Part shown: positions 1-5,021 of the stretch, in pieces
Position numbering within the stretch: the first letter of the stretch is position 1
Layout of the letters: each line of letters opens with the position of its first letter
NCBI GenBank assembly: GCA_021814085.1
Contig: JAKAJA010000169.1
Span: 1-5,021 of the forward strand
Length of the DNA: 5,021 nucleotides
Origin: Acidobacteriota bacterium
GTDB taxonomy: Bacteria; Acidobacteriota; UBA4820; DSQY01
Direction: 5' to 3'
Translations under genes and position numbers: made by a program
Notes under the pieces: model-generated
The model's database searches: none
Seen by the model: only the letters and a program-made list of their open reading frames with translations
Told to the model about the DNA's origin: nothing

Positions 1-1
1 C

Positions 2-1063
2 ACGGCCCTCGACGCCTTGGGCGTAAAGCACGCGGCGGTGACCGTGGAGGATCACGGCGCCCTGGATTTCGTCCTGGGGGCCCGGATCGAGTGCGCCGTG
101 AAGCGCGCGGGGTTGGGCGAAGGGCGGTCCTACCTGCCAGCGCCGGGGCCGGGGTTCGGGTCGAAGACGGCACGCGAGCGCTTCCGCCGGTCCCGCCTCT
201 ACCTCCCGGGCAACGAACCCAAGTTCTTCCTCAACGCCGGGCTCCACGGTCCCGACGGGGTCATCCTCGACCTGGAGGACTCGGTGGCGCCCAAGGAGAA
301 GGACGCCGCCCGGTTCATCGTGCGCAACGCATTGCGCTGCGTGGACTTTGGGAACGCCGAGCGCATGGTGCGCATCAACCAGGGGGAGCGCGGCCTGGAG
401 GACCTGGACGAGGTAGTGCCCCAGGGCGTTCATGTGATCCTCATCCCCAAGGTGGAAACGGCGGAGCACGTGCGCGCCGTGGACGCCCGCGCCAAGAAGA
501 TTGCGGCGGCGGCCGGACTGAAGAGCCCACCCTTCCTCATGCCCATCATCGAGAGCGCCATGGGCTGCTTCGAGGCGCCCTACATCGCCTCCGCGAGCCC
601 CAACGTGGTGGCCCTCACCATCGGCCTCGAGGACTACACGGCGGACATCGGGGCCCAGCGCACCCTCGAAGGCAGGGAATCCTTCTGGGCCCGCTCCGTC
701 GTGGTGAACGCCGCGCGGGCCGCGGGGGTCACCCCAATCGACACGGTCTTCTCCGACGTGGCCGACATGGAGGGCCTCCGCGCCGCGTGCCTGGAGGCGA
801 AGGCCCTGGGCTTCGAGGGGAAGGGCTGTATCCATCCCCGCCAGGTGCCAGTGGTCCACGAGGCCTTCGCGCCCAGCGCGGAGGAAATCGATCGGGCCCG
901 CCGCATCGTCCTGGCCTTCGAGGAAGCGGAGAGAAAGAAGCTCGGCGTCGTGAGCCTCGGGTCCAAGATGATCGACCCGCCCGTGGTCAAGCGGGCCCTC
1001 CGCACCGTTAAGATGGCCGAGGCGCTGGGACTGCTGCCCAAAGGCTGGCGGAAAGACAAATGA
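2..1063 (+). CDS. citE: Citrate lyase ACP-beta subunit fusion (CitD-CitE), 5'-truncated
   Basis: The frame is open from base 2 to the TGA at 1061-1063, so 353 residues are visible and the true start lies upstream; the TTG at 17 is an internal Leu codon. The first ~35 residues match the C-terminal half of CitD (ALDALGV, VTVEDHGALDFVL, ARIECAVKRA), the acyl carrier of citrate lyase. The serine that carries the phosphoribosyl-dephospho-CoA arm would be upstream of the window. A Gly/Pro-rich linker (about nt 104-178) leads into a full CitE domain of ~294 residues (nt 179-1063). CitE belongs to the HpcH/HpaI aldolase superfamily and cleaves citryl-ACP to oxaloacetate and acetyl-ACP (EC 4.1.3.34). 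Visible landmarks are RSRLYLPGNEP, DLEDSV, VRIN, IPKVET, PIIES (Glu at 551-553), GLEDYTADIG (Asp at 632-634) and GKGCIHPRQ. The Glu and Asp are the likely Mg2+ ligands by family analogy. The downstream citF supports citrate lyase over a malyl-CoA-type lyase. No stop separates the two domains, so the fusion is seen directly. The enzyme should be cytoplasmic. Confidence -1.
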   Translation, partial: TALDALGVKHAAVTVEDHGALDFVLGARIECAVKRAGLGEGRSYLPAPGPGFGSKTARERFRRSRLYLPGNEPKFFLNAGLHGPDGVILDLEDSVAPKEKDAARFIVRNALRCVDFGNAERMVRINQGERGLEDLDEVVPQGVHVILIPKVETAEHVRAVDARAKKIAAAAGLKSPPFLMPIIESAMGCFEAPYIASASPNVVALTIGLEDYTADIGAQRTLEGRESFWARSVVVNAARAAGVTPIDTVFSDVADMEGLRAACLEAKALGFEGKGCIHPRQVPVVHEAFAPSAEEIDRARRIVLAFEEAERKKLGVVSLGSKMIDPPVVKRALRTVKMAEALGLLPKGWRKDK

Positions 1064-1064
1064 T

Positions 1065-1172
1065 TTCACCACAGAGGGCACAGAGGACACAGAGAAGGTC
1101 TCTGGAGTGGAATGCAGATTCTGGATTGCTTCCTGCTGCAGGCCTCGGTGATCTCTGTGTCTCTGTGGTGAA
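1065..1172. repeat. Palindromic CACAGAG repeat element (MITE/REP-like)
   Basis: Between citDE and citF lies a 108-bp element with inverted ends. The outer 12 bp at 1065-1076 (TTCACCACAGAG) are the exact reverse complement of 1161-1172. After a small 2:1 internal loop, 7 bp more pair (1079-1085 with 1153-1159). The left arm holds three CACAGAG units at 1070, 1079 and 1088, an exact 9-bp period. The right arm holds two complementary CTCTGTG units at 1153 and 1161, an 8-bp period. The centre (about 1095-1152) has little symmetry apart from CCTGC-T-GCAGG at 1132-1142. GC is about 54% by count, visibly below both flanking genes. From memory, TTCACCACAGAG-type repeats are scattered through many environmental bacterial genomes, so a non-autonomous mobile or REP-like element is likely; that identity is inference. 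There is no U-tract, so it is not an obvious intrinsic terminator. No clear target-site duplication is visible. Confidence 0.75.
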
Positions 1173-1174
1173 TT

Positions 1175-1180
1175 GGGGGG
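1175..1180 (+). promoter_or_regulatory. Probable ribosome-binding site of citF (G-run)
   Basis: Six consecutive G residues end 7 nt before the ATG at 1188. The spacing suits a Shine-Dalgarno, but the core is a pure G-run rather than GGAGG, so pairing with the 16S tail would be imperfect. It begins only 2 nt after the right arm of the palindromic repeat, so a hairpin formed by that repeat would lie against the initiation region. Confidence 0.5.
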
Positions 1181-1187
1181 TTAAGTC

Positions 1188-2750
1188 ATGGCCAGGGTTG
1201 AACTGAAGAAGAACGCGCTGGGGCGCATGGTGCCCCTAATGGTAAACGGCAAGAAGCAGGTGCCCTACCAAGGGGTGGATGAGCACGTGGCCAAGGGGCA
1301 CCACGCGGCGCCTCCCATCGCGAGCTCGGCGAACTACCCCGGGGATGGCGACAAGCGCGTCGGGTCCCTCGCCGAGGCCCTGGAGATGTGCGGCCTCGAG
1401 GACGGCATGACCCTCTCGACGCACCACCACTTCCGCAACGGCGACCTCGTGGGGAACCTGCTCCTGGACACCGCCGGGAAGATGGGCAAGCGGGAGCTCA
1501 TGTGGTTTCCCTCCGCCTCCTTCCCTTGCCACGAGCCCGTCATCGGGCACATGGAGAAGGGGATCGTGCACCACATCGAGGGCTCCATGAACGGGCCCCT
1601 GGGCGACTACTGCACCGACGGCAAGATGCGCGGCATGGGGGTCCTGCGCTCCCACGGGGGACGCTGGCAGGCCATCCAAGACGGCGAGGTGCACGTGGAC
1701 ATCGCGGTCATCGCGGCCCCTTGCGCCGATGCCTTCGGCAACGCCAACGGCGTCATGGGCCCAGCGGCGTGCGGTTCCCTCAACTTCGCCCTCGCCGACT
1801 CCCTCTACGCCGATAAAGTCATCGTGGTCACGGACCACCTCGTCCCCTTCCCCGCCATCCCCTGGCAGATCCAGGGCAACAACGTGGACGCCGTGGTGGT
1901 GGTGGACAAGGTGGGGGACCCGAGCAAGATCGTGTCAGGGACGACCGAAGTCACCAAGAGCCCCGACCGGCTACTCCTCGCGGAGCTCGTGGCACGTTTC
2001 GTGCGCGACGCGGGGATCATGCGGGACGGCTTCTCCTTCCAGGCGGGGGCGGGCGGCACGGCCCTGGCCTTTGCCATCTACCTCAAGGAGATGATGAAGA
2101 AGGCCGGAGTGAAGGCCCGCTTCATACGGGGCGGCTCCACCAAGTACCTCGTGGAGATGCTGAACGAGGGGCTCACGGACTACATCCTCGATGGCCAGAC
2201 CTTCGACCTGGACGGTGTGGCGAGCATGCGCGACAACCCGCGTCACGTGGCCACGAGCCCCTTCACGAGCTACAACTACCACGGCAAGGGCTTCTTCGGC
2301 ACGATGGTGGACGCCGTTGTTCTTGGGGCCACGGAAGTGGACGTGAAATTCAACGCCAACGTGGTGACCCACTCGGACGGCCGCCTCCTGCACGGCATCG
2401 GAGGCTGGCAGAACTGCCTCTTCAGCGGGTGCACCATCCTCGCGGTGCCGGCGGTGCGCGACCGCATCCCCGTCATCGTGGACGAGGTGACCACACTCAC
2501 GGGGCCTGGCGAGCTCATCGACGTGGTCATCACGGAGCGCGGCATCGCCATCAACCCGCGCCGCCACGACCTCATGGAGGCCGTCAGGGGAAAGGGCCTC
2601 CCCGTCCGGGATATCCGGGAAATCCAGCAGGAGGTCTACGCCATGTGCGGCGGGGCGCCCAAGGCCCCCAAGCGCGGCGGGGAGGTGGTGGCCGCCGTGA
2701 AATGGGTGGACGGGACCGTCATCGATTCCGTCTGGAAGGTGAAGCGGTAG
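1188..2750 (+). CDS. citF: Citrate lyase alpha subunit (citrate:acetyl-ACP transferase, CitF)
   Basis: This is a complete 520-residue protein, close to the ~505-510 of enterobacterial CitF. CitF is the transferase part of citrate lyase (EC 2.8.3.10): it exchanges acetyl on the ACP for citrate, giving citryl-ACP and acetate. It belongs to the CoA-transferase family that works through a ternary complex and not through a covalent glutamyl-CoA. Family features run the full length: the region SLAEALEMCGLEDGMTLSTH with HFRNGD, SHGGR (155-159), CADAFGNANG (ending near 188), VVDKVGDPSKI, GFSFQAGAGG (to 290), FNANV (388-392), ERGIAINPRR, and a C-terminal DGTVIDSVWKVKR. The start at 1188 follows a G-run at good spacing, and the N-terminus keeps the usual short lead before the conserved core. 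One oddity: classical CitF has a GGH-containing signature near residue 405, whereas this protein has GGWQNCLFSGC (405-415). It follows citDE on the same strand, which is the normal order; the 124-bp gap is filled by a repeat. The enzyme should be cytoplasmic. Confidence 0.95.
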   Translation: MARVELKKNALGRMVPLMVNGKKQVPYQGVDEHVAKGHHAAPPIASSANYPGDGDKRVGSLAEALEMCGLEDGMTLSTHHHFRNGDLVGNLLLDTAGKMGKRELMWFPSASFPCHEPVIGHMEKGIVHHIEGSMNGPLGDYCTDGKMRGMGVLRSHGGRWQAIQDGEVHVDIAVIAAPCADAFGNANGVMGPAACGSLNFALADSLYADKVIVVTDHLVPFPAIPWQIQGNNVDAVVVVDKVGDPSKIVSGTTEVTKSPDRLLLAELVARFVRDAGIMRDGFSFQAGAGGTALAFAIYLKEMMKKAGVKARFIRGGSTKYLVEMLNEGLTDYILDGQTFDLDGVASMRDNPRHVATSPFTSYNYHGKGFFGTMVDAVVLGATEVDVKFNANVVTHSDGRLLHGIGGWQNCLFSGCTILAVPAVRDRIPVIVDEVTTLTGPGELIDVVITERGIAINPRRHDLMEAVRGKGLPVRDIREIQQEVYAMCGGAPKAPKRGGEVVAAVKWVDGTVIDSVWKVKR

Positions 2751-2782
2751 CGCGAAAGGGAAAAAGCCTTACGTTCTCTCCC

Positions 2783-2787
2783 GGAGG
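2783..2787 (+). promoter_or_regulatory. Shine-Dalgarno of the P-type ATPase
   Basis: GGAGG at 2783-2787 is followed by a 4-nt spacer (CGCC) and ATG at 2792. The motif is strong and the spacing slightly short. It fixes the start of the ATPase. The 41-bp gap after citF shows no convincing promoter or terminator, so read-through from citF is plausible. Confidence 0.75.
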
Positions 2788-2791
2788 CGCC

Positions 2792-5021
2792 ATGAACGAA
2801 TCCGCCAAGGTGCCCGGAGCGGCTTCGCCACCGACAGAGCCGGCCTCCGGCCTGACCAGTACGGAGGCCGCTAGGCGCCTTGCCCAGTATGGCCCCAATG
2901 CCGTGGCCGAGGAGAAACCCCATCCTCTCCTGGCCTTCCTGGAGAAATTTTGGGCTCCCGTGCCATGGATGCTGGAAGCCACCGTGGCGTTGGAACTGGT
3001 CCTGGGCAAGGTCCCCGAGGCGGTCATCATCGGGCTGCTGCTCCTGTTCAACGCCCTCCTGAGCCTCGTCCAAGAGCGCCGGGCTCAAAGCGCGCTGGCG
3101 GTGCTGCGCCAGCACCTGAGCGTGCAGGGCCGCGTTCAGCGGGACGGGAAGTGGACGAGCGTCGCGGCCTCGGACTTGGTTCCGGGCGACGCGGTGCACC
3201 TGAGGATGGGCGATCTCGTGCCCGCCGACGTTCGCTTGACGGAGGGCCAGATCGAGATGGACCAGTCGGCGCTGACGGGGGAGTCGGCGCCGGTGGAGGG
3301 CGGACCGGGCGCCACCGCCTTCGCCGGCGCGGTGGTCAAGCGCGGCGAGGCCACCGGAGAGGTGGCCGCTACGGGCGTGCGGTCCAAGTTCGGCAAGACG
3401 GCCGAATTGGTGCGGACGGCCAAAACCGCCAGCCATCTGGAATCCACCATCTTTTCCATCGTCAAATACCTGATCACCGCCGACGCCCTGCTGGTGCTGC
3501 TCGTCTCATTCTATGCGCTCTATGCCGGCCTGCCGTGGCACGTCCTTTTGCCCTTCGCGCTGATCCTGCTCGTAGCGTCGGTGCCGGTGGCCCTCCCGGC
3601 CACCTTCACCCTTGCGACGGCTCTGGGTGCCTCCGATTTGGCCCGCCACGGAGTTCTCTCCACGCGGCTTTCGGCCATTGAGGAAGCGGCGGCCATGACA
3701 GTGCTGGCGAGTGATAAGACCGGGACCATCACGCTGAACCGGCTCTCCCTGGCCGGCGTGCGAGCGCTGGCGCCGCACACCGAGGAAGAGGTCCTGCGCT
3801 GGGGCGCGTGGGCTTCCGAGCCAGCCACGCAGGATCCCCTGGATATGGCCATTTTGAAGGCGGCAGAGGAGCGCAACGTAGATCTATCGGGCGAGCGGGT
3901 CCACTTCACACCCTTCGATCCCGCCACCAAACGGTCCGAGGCGCTCATGCGGTTGCCCGGCGGAGGTTCCCTGAGGATCGTCAAGGGCGCGGCCGGAACC
4001 ATCGCCGCATTGGCCGGCCCTTGCGAGGGCCTCCAGGCGGGGGTGGCCGATCTCGCCAGGGAAGGCTGCCGGGTCCTGGCCGTGGCGGCGGGTCCTCCGG
4101 AGGGTCCCCTGCAGGTAGGCGGATTGCTCGGATTGCAGGACCCGCCCCGTCCCGACGCCCGTGCCCTCATCCAGCACCTTCGGGATCTAGGAGTTCGGGT
4201 CCTCATGGTCACCGGGGACGACCCTTTGACGGCTCAGGCGGTGGCACACCAGGTAGGCATCCAGGGGGCCGCCTGCTCCGCCGAGGGACTGCACGGGCAG
4301 GTGACCGGCGAGACCCTCAACTGCGAGATCTTCGCCGGCGTCTTTCCCGAGGACAAATTCCACCTGGTCAAAGCCTTGCAGGCCCAAGGGCACGTGGTGG
4401 GCATGACGGGGGACGGCGTCAACGACGCACCGGCCCTGCGGCAGGCGGAGGTGGGCATCGCCGTCTCCAGCGCCACGGACGTGGCCAAGGCGTCGGCCAG
4501 TCTGGTCCTGACCACACCGGGGCTTGGGAACATCGTGGACGCCGTGCAGACCAGCCGGCGCATCTACCAGCGCATGCTGACCTACACGCTCAACAAAATC
4601 ATCAAGACCTTTCAAATCGCCCTGTTTCTGAGCCTGGGCCTAGTGGTTTCCAAGGTGCTCGTCCTCACCCCCATGCTCATTATCCTGCTCTTGTTCGCCA
4701 ACGATTTTATTACCATGTCTATCACCACCGATCGCGTCACTTTCGCCAAGAAACCCGACCGATGGGCGATACGCCCGCTGATGATCGCCGCTTCGGCCCT
4801 GGCGCTCCCGCTCCTGGCCTTCTCCTTCGGCGTCTTTTACGCGGCCACTGCCTGGATGCACCTGCCGCTGCCCCAGGTTCAAACACTCATGTTCGTGATG
4901 CTGGCACTAACCGGGCAGGGCACCGTGTACCTGGTGCGGGAGCGCCGCCATTTCTGGCACTCTCTGCCGAGCGGCTGGATGCTCGGAAGCACGGCCCTGG
5001 ACGTGGCCCCCGTCAGCACCA
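2792..5021 (+). CDS. P3A-type plasma-membrane proton ATPase, 3'-truncated
   Basis: The frame runs unbroken for 743 codons to the window edge; archaeal and bacterial relatives are about 800 residues, so the last helices are missing. It should be an integral inner-membrane pump that couples ATP hydrolysis to H+ export. In order: N-terminal segment with LTSTEAARRLAQYGPNAV; M1 (~54-72); M2 (~77-94); actuator domain with TGES at 162-165; M3 (~226-246); M4 with PVALP at 265-269; phosphorylation motif DKTGTIT with Asp308; a short nucleotide-binding domain with FDPATKRSEA (375-384) and KGA (398-400); TGDD (474-477); GDGVND (540-545); M5 (~595-620); M6 with Asp638; M7-M9 partly visible. ITLN after DKTG, PVALP in M4 and SITTDRV after M6 point to the P3A subfamily. 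By alignment from memory with plant AHA2, Asn87 matches Asn106 and Asp638 matches the proton-binding Asp684, while Gln608 stands where AHA2 has Arg655. The DKTGTIT spelling also occurs in KdpB, but the M6 Asn-Asp and overall layout argue against that. The transported ion is inferred. Confidence 0.93.
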   Translation, partial: MNESAKVPGAASPPTEPASGLTSTEAARRLAQYGPNAVAEEKPHPLLAFLEKFWAPVPWMLEATVALELVLGKVPEAVIIGLLLLFNALLSLVQERRAQSALAVLRQHLSVQGRVQRDGKWTSVAASDLVPGDAVHLRMGDLVPADVRLTEGQIEMDQSALTGESAPVEGGPGATAFAGAVVKRGEATGEVAATGVRSKFGKTAELVRTAKTASHLESTIFSIVKYLITADALLVLLVSFYALYAGLPWHVLLPFALILLVASVPVALPATFTLATALGASDLARHGVLSTRLSAIEEAAAMTVLASDKTGTITLNRLSLAGVRALAPHTEEEVLRWGAWASEPATQDPLDMAILKAAEERNVDLSGERVHFTPFDPATKRSEALMRLPGGGSLRIVKGAAGTIAALAGPCEGLQAGVADLAREGCRVLAVAAGPPEGPLQVGGLLGLQDPPRPDARALIQHLRDLGVRVLMVTGDDPLTAQAVAHQVGIQGAACSAEGLHGQVTGETLNCEIFAGVFPEDKFHLVKALQAQGHVVGMTGDGVNDAPALRQAEVGIAVSSATDVAKASASLVLTTPGLGNIVDAVQTSRRIYQRMLTYTLNKIIKTFQIALFLSLGLVVSKVLVLTPMLIILLLFANDFITMSITTDRVTFAKKPDRWAIRPLMIAASALALPLLAFSFGVFYAATAWMHLPLPQVQTLMFVMLALTGQGTVYLVRERRHFWHSLPSGWMLGSTALDVAPVST

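Noticed and set aside
17..19. TTG as the true start of the first gene
   Set aside because: The frame is open upstream to base 2 and the residues before and after it match the middle of CitD, so the gene continues beyond the window edge.
1065..1172. Intrinsic terminator between citDE and citF
   Set aside because: The outer stem encloses a loop of about 70-80 nt and is followed by TTGGGGGG, with no U-tract.
1236..1838. Minus-strand open frame of 200 codons opposite citF
   Set aside because: It is antisense to strongly conserved CitF sequence and its Val/His/Gly-rich translation has no recognisable motif.
1893..1917. GTG-rich microrepeat in citF
   Set aside because: It encodes the conserved hydrophobic strand AVVVVDKVGD using the preferred Val codon; there is no sign of a regulatory or unstable repeat.
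2751..2791. Terminator or promoter in the citF-ATPase gap
   Set aside because: Only a weak GGGA/TCCC pairing is visible, with no U-tract, and no -35/-10 pair stands out in 41 bases.
2636..3436. Long minus-strand open frame (266 codons) across the citF end and the ATPase start
   Set aside because: It lies antisense to two well-supported proteins, has a low-complexity Gly/Arg/His-rich composition and no recognisable domain; it is a typical by-product of high-GC codon use.
2950..3681. Plus-strand open frame (243 codons) within the ATPase
   Set aside because: It is out of frame with a continuous P-type ATPase reading frame carrying all the catalytic motifs, and its Arg/Gly/Pro-rich translation has no family resemblance.
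3713..3733. KdpB identity for the ATPase, based on the DKTGTIT spelling
   Set aside because: The M2 Asn, the M6 Asn-Asp followed by SITTDRV, at least eight to nine membrane segments and the lack of kdpA/kdpC nearby favour the P3A proton-pump family.
3520..4615. Several minus-strand open frames opposite the ATPase (including 3520-4212 and 4187-4615)
   Set aside because: They are shadows of the ATPase coding strand, with no supporting domain, no RBS argument and biased composition.
1..5021. A previously undescribed multi-gene system
   Set aside because: All coding space is explained by two known enzyme families (citrate lyase and P3A ATPase); the unusual features are the fusion, the repeat and a few residues, not a new system.

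Overview
This window reads as ordinary metabolic DNA from a GC-rich bacterium. It is coding-dense, with all three genes on the + strand. They are a citrate lyase ACP/beta-subunit fusion (CitD-CitE, cut by the left edge), citrate lyase alpha subunit (CitF, complete), and a P-type ATPase of the P3A proton-pump type (cut by the right edge). The sequence does not fix the taxon. The high GC, the anaerobic citrate-cleavage genes, a prokaryotic P3A ATPase and a 'CACAGAG' dispersed repeat would suit an environmental acidobacterium, a deltaproteobacterial-type lineage or a similar anaerobe. That is inference only.

Region by region. Positions 2-1063 hold the second half of a CitD acyl carrier domain joined through a short Gly/Pro-rich linker to a full CitE lyase domain. 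Positions 1064-1187 are a 124-bp gap filled almost entirely by a palindromic element of lower GC. Its outer arms are built from CACAGAG units and its right end lies just before the citF ribosome-binding site. Positions 1188-2750 hold citF. Positions 2751-2791 are a 41-bp spacer ending in a good Shine-Dalgarno. From 2792 to the end runs the ATPase, 743 codons in an unbroken frame. No stretch over 300 bases lacks a gene, and I see no RNA gene, CRISPR array, insertion-sequence transposase or convincing terminator.

How the parts work together. CitF exchanges the acetyl group on the ACP for citrate, CitE cleaves the citryl-ACP to oxaloacetate and regenerates acetyl-ACP, and CitD carries the thioester arm between them. 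Here carrier and lyase are one polypeptide. The genes for the prosthetic group (citX/citG), the acetylating ligase (citC) and a citrate transporter are not visible and would have to lie upstream or elsewhere. The ATPase would use ATP to export protons. The short gap to citF allows co-transcription, but no functional link is shown.

I do not find an undescribed multi-gene system. The points most worth a second look are the CitD-CitE fusion, the CACAGAG palindrome inside the citrate lyase gene pair, an unusual motif in CitF where classical enzymes have a Gly-Gly-His signature, and the proton-path residues of the ATPase.
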